DNA of 64,000 nucleotides from Neobacillus sp. SuZ13 (GTDB taxonomy: Bacteria > Bacillota > Bacilli > Bacillales > Cytobacillaceae), in assembly GCF_030123365.1 (NCBI RefSeq), contig NZ_CP126107.1:5445501-5509500 (forward strand). The letters are read 5' to 3'. The translations under genes and the position numbers were made by a program. Below are positions 12,516 to 21,485 of the stretch, piece after piece; position 1 is the stretch's first letter; each line of letters starts with the position of its first letter. The notes under the pieces were generated by a model, which saw only the letters and a program-made list of their open reading frames with translations, was not told where the DNA came from and searched no databases.

Positions 12516-13535
12516 ATGGAGGCAAAGGGAACACAGATTAGGTTAACTGCAGGTGAGATGGCCCAACTATGGGCGCAATACTTAAATGATAGTGCAAGCA
12601 TTTGTGTCCTTACGTTTTTTTTAGAAAAAGCGGAGGATGACGAAATGAAGCCTATAATTAAATATGCTCTAGAGCTATCTACATCACACATTCAAACGAT
12701 TACAGCTATTTTGACCGAGGAAAAAAATATAGTTCCGCATGGTTTTACTATAGAAGAAGATGTAGATTTAACAGCACCTAGACTTTTTTCTGATGCATTT
12801 GTGCTCAATTTTATTCACCATATGTCGAAGGTCGGACTTACTTTATATGGAGCGGCTCTAGCATCATCAGTAAGAAATGACATAAAAACTTATTACATGG
12901 ACTGCCTTACGGAAACCATGGAATTATATAAACAATCAACGGAATTATTATTATCCAAAGGGTTGTTGATCAGGTCTCCGAACCTGCCTAATTTAGAGAA
13001 GGTTGAATTTGTAAAAAAGCAATGGTTTATGTTGGATGTGATTGGAGAAAAAAGACCATTAGTCGCATCAGAGGTCGAGAATTTATTTGCGAATATGCAA
13101 AGAAATGCTATCGGAGTTGCTGCGCTTACTGGATTTAGTCAGGTTGCAAAGGACAAGGATGTAAAAAAATTCTTTCTAAAGGGTTTAGAAATTGGGAATA
13201 AACACATTAAATTATTTAGAGCGAAGTTAGAGGAAAGTAAACTTCCTGCACCGATGGGATGGGATGCAGAAATAACAAACAGTACCACACGTACATTTTC
13301 TGATAAACTCATGATGTACTTTACCTCTGGTTTAATTTCTATGAGTGTTGGATATTACGGTACAGGCGTCAGTTTAAGTCCCAGAGGAGATCTGGCTTCA
13401 TTGTATAACAGGCTATCCATAGAGGTTCAAATGTATGCAGAAGATGGAGCCAATATCATGATAAAAAATCACTGGATGGAGCAGCCTCCAATGGCATCCG
13501 ATAGAGATGAGTTAATAAGAAGAAAGAATAAATAG
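12516..13535 (+). CDS. DUF3231 family protein, two-domain
   Basis: A 339-residue cytosolic protein made of two tandem copies of the same roughly 165-residue all-helical domain. LTAGEMAQLW...LELSTSHIQTI in the first half aligns with LVASEVENLF...LEIGNKHIKLF in the second, and FSDAFVLNF...YGAALASS with FSDKLMMYF...YGTGVSLS. DUF3231 proteins occur mainly in spore-forming Bacillaceae and their function is unknown; the helical repeats suggest a four-helix-bundle (ferritin-like) fold, which is inference. GGAGGT lies 6 bases before the ATG. Single gene, converging on the pspA operon with a shared hairpin between. Confidence 0.85.
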   Translation: MEAKGTQIRLTAGEMAQLWAQYLNDSASICVLTFFLEKAEDDEMKPIIKYALELSTSHIQTITAILTEEKNIVPHGFTIEEDVDLTAPRLFSDAFVLNFIHHMSKVGLTLYGAALASSVRNDIKTYYMDCLTETMELYKQSTELLLSKGLLIRSPNLPNLEKVEFVKKQWFMLDVIGEKRPLVASEVENLFANMQRNAIGVAALTGFSQVAKDKDVKKFFLKGLEIGNKHIKLFRAKLEESKLPAPMGWDAEITNSTTRTFSDKLMMYFTSGLISMSVGYYGTGVSLSPRGDLASLYNRLSIEVQMYAEDGANIMIKNHWMEQPPMASDRDELIRRKNK

Positions 13536-13560
13536 CGAAAATATAGCAATCAGATAGAAA

Positions 13561-13591
13561 GAAAAGCACCAGCCTAATTGGCGGTGCTTCT
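13561..13591 (-). terminator. Terminator between DUF3231 gene and pspA
   Basis: AAGCACC / GGTGCTT stem with extra pairs (GCC/GGC) inside. It has T-rich tails on the minus strand (TTTTCTTTC) and CT-rich sequence on the plus strand, so it probably serves both converging genes. Confidence 0.75.
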
Positions 13592-13601
13592 CTTCATTCA
13601 A

Positions 13602-14279
13602 TTAAAATGCTTCCACTTTCTCTTTTTCACCTTTTAACTTTTCGAGTTCCTTTGTGAGCTCTTCCTCGCTCACATAGCTATTGTAGGCCGCATCAAACTG
13701 AGCTAACGGAGCCGCAAACTGATTGCCTGCCTGTACTTCTGCTTCCATCATTAAGATCCGCTCTTCCGCACGAGCCACTCCTCTTGATATATCATCCGTA
13801 TTGAAAGCGACCGTTACTTTTTGAATTTGTTTCATTGACTGAGCGACATTCGCACGTGATGCCAGCAAGATTTTCTTTTGCTGCATTTGGTTGTACGTTT
13901 CTTTGAGCTGGTCCAATTTTTCGATGAGGATTTGCGTTTGTCCCTTAATCGACGCTAATTGGTCCACATATAGCTGCAACTGGTTTTCTTTGCTGAGTTT
14001 TTCTTGCACAGCTAGTTTGGCCATCGACTCATCTCCTTGCTCAAGTGCTAGTTTCGCCTGACGAGTACGCTTGTCCACCAAAGATTTGGTTTCATTGATC
14101 AGCGCTTCTTGTTTTTTCTCTACAAAGATTTGTCGTGCTAACGCATTCTGACCTTTGACAATTTCCTTTTCCATTTCTCTTGAATACTCATTTAGCATCG
14201 CAATCGGATCTTCCATCCCATCTAATAATCCGTTAATGTCCGCCTTTGCAATTGTCTTTAATCTTTTAAAAATACCCAT
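13602..14279 (-). CDS. PspA/IM30 family envelope-stress protein
   Basis: A 225-residue, almost wholly coiled-coil protein starting MGIFKRLKTIAKADINGLLD, the amphipathic N-terminal helix that binds membranes in PspA, LiaH and Vipp1. These proteins assemble into large ring or rod oligomers that shore up a damaged cytoplasmic membrane. Length fits the family. AAGGAGAAGG precedes the ATG. It starts one base after the stop of the upstream membrane protein gene, so the two are translationally close and probably form one operon. A 76-base partial copy lies 1.4 kb away. The neighbouring genes do not include a LiaRS-type two-component system. Confidence 0.92.
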   Translation of the reverse strand: MGIFKRLKTIAKADINGLLDGMEDPIAMLNEYSREMEKEIVKGQNALARQIFVEKKQEALINETKSLVDKRTRQAKLALEQGDESMAKLAVQEKLSKENQLQLYVDQLASIKGQTQILIEKLDQLKETYNQMQQKKILLASRANVAQSMKQIQKVTVAFNTDDISRGVARAEERILMMEAEVQAGNQFAAPLAQFDAAYNSYVSEEELTKELEKLKGEKEKVEAF

Positions 14280-14280
14280 G

Positions 14281-14685
14281 TTATTCCTTCTCCTTTTTAG
14301 TTAAAATATTAATTTCCCATTGATCCAAAACGCTAGCATTTTGGTTTGTGACCGGTATATGCGAACCTACTACAGAGGTGTCAATAAACTGTTTCATAGA
14401 TGAAGTTTTCGATTTCTTTCTAAGCCATCTTACTAAAAGAACTAGAACAGCTAGTCCAATAATAAGGAAGAGCCAAGGGAATCCTCCGCCATGGTGAGCG
14501 CCATGTATCATCTCCTGGCCTCCTCGAAATCCGCCGTGCTGCCCCATTTGACCAGCACCATGTCCATGGGGACCTCTAGCAAAAGCACTGCTCCCACCTA
14601 GAAGAGCATGGAGTAAGTTGATCACCAGTACAGTAGAAGTAACGATGACACTCCAGAAAATACCCTTTTTTACTTTTGAATTCAT
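14281..14685 (-). CDS. His/Gly-rich two-helix membrane protein, partner of PspA
   Basis: A 134-residue protein: membrane helix at about 8-32, an extracytoplasmic-type loop of about 45 residues very rich in Gly and His (GPHGHGAGQMGQHGG and further HG pairs), a second helix at about 70-87 followed by a basic WLRKKSK stretch, and a cytoplasmic tail. AGGAGGTAAT precedes the ATG. It is first gene of an operon with pspA one base downstream. By analogy with LiaI-LiaH it may dock the PspA protein to the membrane, but the sequence is not LiaI-like. The His cluster could bind metal. Both ideas are inference. Confidence 0.7.
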   Translation of the reverse strand: MNSKVKKGIFWSVIVTSTVLVINLLHALLGGSSAFARGPHGHGAGQMGQHGGFRGGQEMIHGAHHGGGFPWLFLIIGLAVLVLLVRWLRKKSKTSSMKQFIDTSVVGSHIPVTNQNASVLDQWEINILTKKEKE

Positions 14686-14986
14686 TTCTTATTACCTCCT
14701 TTCGTTATCTGATGTAATGAATATTAATAGAGAATGGTGAAAACTTGGTGAAAGGAAAAACTATTTTTAAAAAAAATCCACAGATTCTTATGAGCAGTTT
14801 TCGTAGATATAGGGCGACGCCAGATGGTACTGATCTCATCCGAATATCTTAATGTTTGAATATATAAGGATATATACCTAACAATCGTGTCTTTTTTACC
14901 AAAAAAAGGGACAAAAAGAGGGATTGGAGATGCGTTTGAAGAAATTATGATTCTATAACATATTTTTTATTGGGGGAAAGGCCGCC
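14686..14986. other. Intergenic region between divergent units
   Basis: Holds the promoter region of the pspA operon (minus strand) and of the membrane protein at 14987 (plus strand). A direct repeat GGTGAAAACTT/GGTGAAAGG at 14737-14755, close to the start of the pspA operon, could be a regulator site. No gene was seen, and no confident -35/-10 pair. Confidence 0.4.
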
Positions 14987-15529
14987 ATGAGACAAAGCCG
15001 ACAATACAAATCTCCATACGCAGCAATGTTGTGGTCATGTGTTTTACCTGGATTCGGGCAATTTTACAATAAGGATTATATGGTTGGGGCAGTGTTGATT
15101 GGCTTGGAATTTTTAGTGAATCTGAACTCGAATCTAAACCTATCTCTAATCGAATCCTTTATAGGGGATATGCATTCAGCCCATCACATAATTGATTATA
15201 GATGGGCGCTATTTTACCCATCCCTATACGGTTATGCCATTTGGCAAGCATTCAATGCTGCCATAGCCAATAATAATAAGATGATTGGTAAAGATGCGGA
15301 ACAAAGGACATATTTGTCGGGCTTCTTTCTTGGAATGGTATTAGGTATGGATTTCGGATTATTTTGGCACGACTCTACCTTTATCACACACCATACCGTC
15401 ATTAAACTATTAGATTTTCCTGTCTTTAATGGACTTGCTTTTGGAATATTGATAGGAATTTTGGGACATATCATGGAAAATAAGGTTTATCGAAGACAAA
15501 AAGAGCATCTGTTACCAGGTAAAAAATAG
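14987..15529 (+). CDS. TM2-like polytopic membrane protein
   Basis: A 180-residue membrane protein. The opening SPYAAMLWSCVLPGFGQFY, with a following KDYMVGAVLI, resembles the TM2/DUF5683-type motif (PGxGQFYxG) found in small bacterial membrane proteins of unknown function. Four to five further hydrophobic segments follow and the tail is basic (RRQKEHLLPGKK). Start ATG with GGGGGAAAGG upstream. It is followed by 236 bases without a gene and then the oxidoreductase/sigma operon, which has its own promoter, so it is probably a separate unit. Confidence 0.6.
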   Translation: MRQSRQYKSPYAAMLWSCVLPGFGQFYNKDYMVGAVLIGLEFLVNLNSNLNLSLIESFIGDMHSAHHIIDYRWALFYPSLYGYAIWQAFNAAIANNNKMIGKDAEQRTYLSGFFLGMVLGMDFGLFWHDSTFITHHTVIKLLDFPVFNGLAFGILIGILGHIMENKVYRRQKEHLLPGKK

Positions 15530-15705
15530 GGCCCAAAAAGGACAAATGTTTTCATATTGTCTTGCTTCACTATTTAGGAAAGCGGGCTCCATTTACCATT
15601 TCATCGAAAAATGACCTCTTGCGGGCAATCCAAGCGGCCTCCTTTTATCTCTTCTCACGTCTATACTCCCACTTGACTACCGTTCCTTCGCTTTTTCATC
15701 GTTCC

Positions 15706-15732
15706 TGTCACATTTCTTCACCCAATATCGTC
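15706..15732 (+). promoter_or_regulatory. Candidate ECF41-type promoter
   Basis: TGTCACA (15706-15712), exactly 16 bases, then CGTC (15729-15732). This matches the promoter type I recall reported for ECF41 sigma factors and lies 34 bases before the start of the operon that encodes an ECF41 sigma factor. It suggests positive autoregulation. Confidence 0.7.
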
Positions 15733-15765
15733 TTGAGTTTTAAATAACATAATGGAGGTTATCTT

Positions 15766-17076
15766 ATGACTCAAAAATGGGATATTGTCATTGTTGGCGG
15801 TGGGTTAGCAGGTTATATTGCAGCTAATTATTTATCTAAGACCAATTTATCGATATTAATAGTAGAAAAAGGAAAACAAGTGGGTGGAAGGGCTCGTACA
15901 AACAAGATGGACCAACAGTACTTGAATCTTGGCCCGCATGCCCTTTATAAAAAAGGAAAAGCCAAGTCTATTCTCGAAGAATTAGGTATTAATCTTCATG
16001 GAAAATCACCCAAACTAAGCGGTATTTTAATGGAAGACAATATGGAATATGCTGCTCCCCTTGCTCCTTTCGAACTTTTTACAACAAGTCTTCTGAATGG
16101 AAAGGAACGGATTGAGTGGGTCTCAGTTTTGTTGAAGCTGATGAATACTGATCCTGAAAAGTTAGCAGAACTTACCCTCCAACAATGGGTAAAGCAAACA
16201 GCCCACTCTAAAAAAGTGGAATCATTACTATATATACTTGGCAGACTGGCGACCTATTGTCATGCCCCTGAAATGGTAAGTGCAAAAGTAATCGTAGCGA
16301 ATATGAAAAATGCAATGGGCGGCGTCCTTTATCTAGATGGCGGCTGGCAAACCATTATTGACCAGCTCCACAATAAAGCATCCCTCTCAGGTGTTGAGGT
16401 TAAATCACCTACCCTTGTTAAACAAATGAAACCCGCCCAACAGGATCACTTAAAACTAGTTCTTTCAAATGACGAAGAAATTCTCGCGAAGTATGTGATT
16501 TGTACAACCGGCCCCCACGAACTAAATGAAATGCTAGTTGAAACGGAACAAAATCACTTTTTTTCAAAAATAACACCTGTACGAGGGGCCACATTAGACG
16601 TTGCTCTAACCAAGCTGCCTAACCCAAAACGATTGTTCGCCATGGGCATCACTGATCCCCTCTATTATTCCGTGCATTCACCTTATGCCCGTCTCTCTGA
16701 TGATCCAAAGAACGCCGTTCTTCATGTATTTAAGTATCATCATCCAAATGACACACACGATCGAGCAATTGTTAAAAACGAACTTGAAGAATTTTTAGAT
16801 CAACTGCAGCCAGGGTGGCAGCAATATGTGATTACACGACGGTTTATCCCTAACATTATCGTGAACCAACGCTTACCGCTAATTGGAGATGAACAGAAGC
16901 TGCAGCGTTCTAAAACAGAAATTCCGGGATTATATATAGCAGGAGACTGGGCTTCTCCCCACTCCATTTTGGCAGATGGCGCCGTTAGCAGCGGAAAACA
17001 AGCAGCAGCGGAAATCATTTTAAACGAAGAGAGGAAAGATAGTGCAAATTACGAAAGAAGATTACCAACAATTTAA
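15766..17076 (+). CDS. FAD-dependent oxidoreductase (amine oxidase/phytoene desaturase-like)
   Basis: A 436-residue flavoprotein. The N-terminal Rossmann motif VGGGLAGYIAANYLSK followed by EKGKQVGGRART is the dinucleotide-binding signature of the amine-oxidase/phytoene-desaturase superfamily. The C-terminal IPGLYIAGDWASPHSILADG segment is the second FAD-contact motif. Substrate unknown. GGAGG precedes the ATG. The gene overlaps the following sigma-factor gene by 35 bases, so the two are co-expressed. ECF41 sigma genes are commonly linked to single oxidoreductase, epimerase or carboxymuconolactone-decarboxylase genes, so this is the likely target of that sigma factor. Confidence 0.88.
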   Translation: MTQKWDIVIVGGGLAGYIAANYLSKTNLSILIVEKGKQVGGRARTNKMDQQYLNLGPHALYKKGKAKSILEELGINLHGKSPKLSGILMEDNMEYAAPLAPFELFTTSLLNGKERIEWVSVLLKLMNTDPEKLAELTLQQWVKQTAHSKKVESLLYILGRLATYCHAPEMVSAKVIVANMKNAMGGVLYLDGGWQTIIDQLHNKASLSGVEVKSPTLVKQMKPAQQDHLKLVLSNDEEILAKYVICTTGPHELNEMLVETEQNHFFSKITPVRGATLDVALTKLPNPKRLFAMGITDPLYYSVHSPYARLSDDPKNAVLHVFKYHHPNDTHDRAIVKNELEEFLDQLQPGWQQYVITRRFIPNIIVNQRLPLIGDEQKLQRSKTEIPGLYIAGDWASPHSILADGAVSSGKQAAAEIILNEERKDSANYERRLPTI

Positions 17077-17899
17077 ACCATTGTTGTTTTCGTTAGGTTA
17101 TCGGATGTTAGGTTCTGTAGTGGAAGCAGAAGACATGGTCCAAGAAACTTTTCTAAAAGCATACCAAGTAAGCGGGGCGAACATAAATAATAAGAAGGCA
17201 TATCTCTGCAAAATAATGACGAATCTCTGTCTTGATGTAGTAAAGTCTGCCCGGTACAGACGAGAACAATATGTGGGGCCATGGAACCCAGAGCCATTAA
17301 TACCAGAAACATTAACCTTTGATCCCGCGGAAATGATGATACAAAAAGAAGGATTGAGTATCGCCTATTTACGAATGATGGAGCATTTGGCACCAGATGA
17401 ACGGGCAGTCCTCCTTTTAAGGGAGGTATTTGATTTCCCATACGCAGAGATTGCAAACATGATAGAAAAGAAAGAAGATAACTGTAGGAAAATTTTTAGC
17501 AGGGCGAAATCAAAGCTCTCACTTATTGAGGGCGAAAGCCTACACTATGAGAAGAATAAATCAATGGTTAATCGCTTTATTGAAGCGTTTCAATCGCAAA
17601 ATAAAGATGTCCTATTAGAGCTTATCTCTGAAAATGTTACACTATTTTCTGATGGCGGTGGCAAAGTCACGGCTGCCGTCCGTCCAGTCATATCCGTAGC
17701 CAATGTTTTAGCCTTATTATACGGAGTCATCAAAAAGGCACCTAAAGACACTTATTTTGAAGTGAAAAATGTCAATGGCCAACCAGCGATCGTAATCTAC
17801 ATGAATGGCAAAATTCAAAGTATCCTTAGTTTTTATATCCAAAATGAAAAAATAAGCGAAATGTATATAACAATGAATCCTGATAAGTTACCTATTTAA
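17042..17899 (+). CDS. ECF41-type RNA polymerase sigma factor (SigJ-like)
   Basis: A 285-residue sigma-70 family factor: region 2 at about 8-75 (LGYRMLGSVVEAEDMVQETF), region 4 at about 110-165 (LAPDERAVLLLREVFDFPY...), then a SnoaL-like C-terminal extension. All three ECF41 signatures can be read: WNPEP in the linker (family WLPEP), DGGGK in the extension (family DGGGR) and NPDKL at the C-terminus. In this group the fused domain replaces an anti-sigma factor and tunes activity. The start is GTG with AGAGGAAAG upstream, inside the end of the oxidoreductase gene. No anti-sigma gene is present, as expected. The inducing signal is unknown. Confidence 0.93.
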   Translation: MQITKEDYQQFKPLLFSLGYRMLGSVVEAEDMVQETFLKAYQVSGANINNKKAYLCKIMTNLCLDVVKSARYRREQYVGPWNPEPLIPETLTFDPAEMMIQKEGLSIAYLRMMEHLAPDERAVLLLREVFDFPYAEIANMIEKKEDNCRKIFSRAKSKLSLIEGESLHYEKNKSMVNRFIEAFQSQNKDVLLELISENVTLFSDGGGKVTAAVRPVISVANVLALLYGVIKKAPKDTYFEVKNVNGQPAIVIYMNGKIQSILSFYIQNEKISEMYITMNPDKLPI

Positions 17900-17970
17900 T
17901 ACCACAGGGACAGTTCTCATGGTTCAATGAGTTTAGGGCATTCCACCAAAACCGTCCAGAGGGTCACCCA

Positions 17971-18075
17971 ATGGGCGAATTTTTAAGTTTAATGAGCGAA
18001 TCTCGACACTTAATCGGCGAATTCTCAAAGATTATGAGCGAATCTATTAATTCAATGGGCGAATTTAAGAGAAGC
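17971..18075. repeat. Five tandem 21-bp repeats
   Basis: Five exact 21-base units begin at 17971, 17992, 18013, 18034 and 18055. Each starts with a conserved head AT(G/C)(G/A)GCGAAT(T/C) and ends with a variable tail of about 10 bases. The array sits between the converging sigma-factor and RND genes. Because 21 is a multiple of 3, two frames stay open through it; I do not take these as genes. Confidence 0.85.
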
Positions 18076-18110
18076 AACACAATAATGGAGAAAATAAATT
18101 TGCAAACAAT

Positions 18111-18143
18111 AAAAAGGAGAGAAGTGATATACCACTTCCCTCC
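18111..18143 (-). terminator. Terminator of the RND exporter gene
   Basis: Minus-strand stem GGAGGGAAGTG / CACTTCTCTCC followed by TTTTTATTG, 17 bases past the stop codon. Confidence 0.85.
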
Positions 18144-18159
18144 TACAATTTTGAGTTGT

Positions 18160-21100
18160 TTACGCTGTCTCCCTCTCACCATCTACATCCACGCGTTTCT
18201 TGCCAATTCTTCCTTTTATCGACTTCATCACATGGTACGTAGTTGGTACGATCACCAAGGTTAATAAGGTTGATGTTAATAATCCTGAGATAACCACAAT
18301 CGCTAGGGATCTTGAAATCAATCCGCCTTCGCTAGATAGGGCTAACGGCAATAATGCACCAATTGTGGCGAGTGCCGTCATAAGAATCGGACGAAGACGT
18401 GTTTTTCCAGCTTCCAATAACGCTGCTTTGAGCTCCATGCCTTTCTTCTCGTTCTGTTTCACGCGCTCCATTAACACAATCGCATTGGTAACCACAATTC
18501 CGATTAACATTAAGAATCCAACTAACGCCGGCATCCCTAGTGCTTGATTCGTCACATATAATCCTAACAACCCACCCGAAAATAGGAACGGCAGCGACGA
18601 TAGAATCGCCACAGGCATTAACATATTCCCGAACGCGACAAGCATTACGATAAACACGAGCACAACGGCAACCGCCATTGCCAGCATCATATTCGTAAAT
18701 CCTTCATTCATCGCTTGAGCCTGACCCTCTGAACGAACGTTTACGCCACTTGGTAAATCGATAGTTTTCAATCGTTTATCCACCTCAGCTTGAACACCTG
18801 ACGAATTATCCGTCGTGATTCGCCCCGTTACCTGTACATATTGCTGTTGATTTAAGCGGTACAACGCAGACGGACTTGGTGCTTTTTTGAGGGTGGCCAC
18901 TTCGGAGAGACTGACTTGCTGCCCCATCGGATTGGTCAACTTTTGACTCATAATCCCAGCAATAGAATCTACTGAACCTCCATCTAATAACAAATTCACA
19001 CTCGTTGTTTTTCCCTCTACTTGCATATCTCCCACATGGTCACCTGCAATCAGTTCCCGAACAAATCCGGCAACCATAATCGGGCTTACGCCTTTTTCAG
19101 CGGCTTTCGCATCATTGATATCCAATTGAAGCTGTTCCTTCACACCAGACAGATTCGATTCGACATTTTCTAAGCCATCGATATTTTTAATTTTATCCGT
19201 AATCAGCTTCCCTGCGGTCACTAAATCTTCGGCATTGCCGCCTTCAACAATTAAAGCAATACCACTCGTTCCAACAATCCCAACCGGGGCAAGGGCTACC
19301 TGTATCTCACTGTTAAGATTCTCTACTTCAGTTCGTACCCTTTTTTCAAAACTACTAGTCTGTCCCTTTGAAGTATCGTCCTCTAGATCAATCGAAAAAC
19401 GAATATGTTCCCCATTCACAATCGTTTGGGTATATTTAATCTGCTTTTCCTCTTTTAGAATTTTTTCAATATCACTCGCCATCAGGTTTGCTTTTTCCAG
19501 TGAAGTTCCCTCAGGTAAATCGGCAGTTAAGCGATACGAGACCGCTTTTTCCTGCGGCAAAAAGTTCTTCGGAATCATCGGGACTAATGCTAATGATCCA
19601 GCAAACATAACCACCGCCAGCACAATCGTTAAAGCCCGTTTATTTAAGACCCATGAGAGTGTATTCTTATAAGCTTTTTGAAAAAATGTTTCCTTTTCCT
19701 CCTTCGGTTTAATACGAAGTAGGAATAACTTGGCGAGCAATGGCACGACCGTCAACGAAACGATTAGCGAAAACGCCAGCGCCACAATGACCGTAATCCC
19801 AAACGGCGCAAAGAAACGGCCGATAATACCTGGAACAAAGGAAAGCGGGCCGAAAACAGCAATGGTTGTAAGGGTAGAGGACGTAATTGCCCCGCCCACT
19901 TCTTTGGCTGCCGTAAGAACCATTTTTTCATCCCGTTTTGGGCTCGTTAAGGTGCGGCGGTACACATTTTCAATGACAACAATCGAATCATCGATAACAC
20001 GACCCACTGCCACCGCGATTCCCGCTAGAGTCATCATGTTTAAACTATAGCCAAAATATTTCAAGGTAATCATGGATGCTAAAATCGATAACGGAATGGA
20101 AAGAACAGCGACAATTGTTGCCCTGATATTACGAAGGAATAAAAACGTAACCAGCACCGCAAACAAGGTTCCAAGCAGCACTTCCCGCAGCATTCCATCA
20201 ACAGATGTTTTCACTTCTTTAGATGTATCATATAACTTAGTTAAGGTGTATCCAGCAGGAAGGTCTAATTCGTCCAGCTTTTCTTTGGCTTGCCCGACCA
20301 CTTCAACGGTATTAGAACCCGCCTGTGCTTTCATCTCAACCAGAACAGCAGGTTTTTCATTTAATCGAGTATAAACCGTTTCTTTTTTATTGCTATAAGA
20401 AACGTCCGCAATCTCAGCCATCTTTATTTTTTGGATGCCATTTGGTCCTTGCGACAAAATTTGAATATCCTCTACATCACCGACAGAATTCAGCTTATAG
20501 TCAGCTTGCACATTCAAGGTTTTATCGTCGACATTTACTTGGCCTGCTGGAAAGGAAAAATGATGCGCTATAAACGTTTGCTTAACGGTCTCATAAGTAA
20601 CTCCATGCAACTTCATTTTTTCAGGGTCCAGCTTCACCGCGACTTCCTTTTCCGTTTCACCCGAAATATCTATCGTTCCCACTCCATCAATTCCAGTCAA
20701 CGCTGGTTTAATGCGTTCATTGATGTATTCGGTCAGGTCGGATTGATTGGCTGTGTTCGATGACAGTGCAAATGTAAAAACCGGCATCGCAGAAGGACCG
20801 TCCTTGAGGATTTGAGGTTTTTCTGCTCCTGCTGGCAGTTGGATCGAAGCAACCGCGGTCGTAACATCCTTTTCCGCCTCATCCATATCCTTACTCATCT
20901 CAAATTCAAGAATTCCCACGACCATATTACTGTGTGCTTCAATATACAAATTATCTAGTTTCTTTATTCCCGATAACGTGTTTTCTAACGGTTTTCCGAT
21001 ATCCTCTAATCCCTGTTCAGGAGTCGCTCCAAGATATGGAACCTGCACGATGATATAAGGAATATCGACATTTGGCATTGATTCCATCTTCATCGTTTTG

Positions 21101-21189
21101 ACTGAATAAATTCCCCCTGCAATCACCATCAACATGGCGATAAAAATAACCCCCGCATTCTTTAACGAAAACTTAATCCAAGATTTCAT
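18160..21189 (-). CDS. swrC: RND-family exporter, SwrC/AcrB-like
   Basis: A 1009-residue resistance-nodulation-division permease with the usual plan: TM1 (about 10-30), a large extracytoplasmic loop, TM2-6 (about 335-490, including GRVIDDSIVVIENV), a second large loop, and TM8-12 near the C-terminus. The GxxxxDD segment holds the proton-relay aspartates. The sequence resembles Bacillus SwrC (YerP), which exports surfactin-like lipopeptides and is needed for swarming. No membrane-fusion or outer-membrane partner is encoded nearby, as expected for a Gram-positive. The substrate is not deducible; the swrC name rests on overall family likeness. Single gene with its own terminator. Confidence 0.85.
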   Translation of the reverse strand: MKSWIKFSLKNAGVIFIAMLMVIAGGIYSVKTMKMESMPNVDIPYIIVQVPYLGATPEQGLEDIGKPLENTLSGIKKLDNLYIEAHSNMVVGILEFEMSKDMDEAEKDVTTAVASIQLPAGAEKPQILKDGPSAMPVFTFALSSNTANQSDLTEYINERIKPALTGIDGVGTIDISGETEKEVAVKLDPEKMKLHGVTYETVKQTFIAHHFSFPAGQVNVDDKTLNVQADYKLNSVGDVEDIQILSQGPNGIQKIKMAEIADVSYSNKKETVYTRLNEKPAVLVEMKAQAGSNTVEVVGQAKEKLDELDLPAGYTLTKLYDTSKEVKTSVDGMLREVLLGTLFAVLVTFLFLRNIRATIVAVLSIPLSILASMITLKYFGYSLNMMTLAGIAVAVGRVIDDSIVVIENVYRRTLTSPKRDEKMVLTAAKEVGGAITSSTLTTIAVFGPLSFVPGIIGRFFAPFGITVIVALAFSLIVSLTVVPLLAKLFLLRIKPKEEKETFFQKAYKNTLSWVLNKRALTIVLAVVMFAGSLALVPMIPKNFLPQEKAVSYRLTADLPEGTSLEKANLMASDIEKILKEEKQIKYTQTIVNGEHIRFSIDLEDDTSKGQTSSFEKRVRTEVENLNSEIQVALAPVGIVGTSGIALIVEGGNAEDLVTAGKLITDKIKNIDGLENVESNLSGVKEQLQLDINDAKAAEKGVSPIMVAGFVRELIAGDHVGDMQVEGKTTSVNLLLDGGSVDSIAGIMSQKLTNPMGQQVSLSEVATLKKAPSPSALYRLNQQQYVQVTGRITTDNSSGVQAEVDKRLKTIDLPSGVNVRSEGQAQAMNEGFTNMMLAMAVAVVLVFIVMLVAFGNMLMPVAILSSLPFLFSGGLLGLYVTNQALGMPALVGFLMLIGIVVTNAIVLMERVKQNEKKGMELKAALLEAGKTRLRPILMTALATIGALLPLALSSEGGLISRSLAIVVISGLLTSTLLTLVIVPTTYHVMKSIKGRIGKKRVDVDGERETA

Positions 21190-21485
21190 CTCTCTTTTCC
21201 CCTCCGCAATATAAGTACTTTTTCAGTTTAACTACTTTCTCAACCTACTAAACTCCCTTTTTGGTTCTTTTTACCTTTTTTATTATAGGTTTTCCATCTA
21301 GGAGCCAACATCGGGCAGTTGCTGTAATCTCATCTACGACCTAAGACTTAGAAAATTGCTCCGGTGTCAGGCACCGAAATTGATTAAAATGGTAAATTTC
21401 TAGTAAAATTTACTTATACAGAAAGTTTGGTTTGGTTGAACGATTGAAAATGAGCCATAGGGAGAAGGAGTTAGGGAAAAATAGA

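Noticed and set aside
15562-15747. A 61-codon frame before the oxidoreductase gene
   Set aside because: It overlaps the ECF41-type promoter and has no ribosome binding site.
17971-18075. CRISPR array
   Set aside because: Units of 21 bases with only a 10-base conserved head leave no room for repeat plus spacer, and there are no cas genes.
17971-18264. A 97-codon frame starting in the 21-bp array
   Set aside because: Open only because 21 is a multiple of 3; it then runs antisense into the RND gene.
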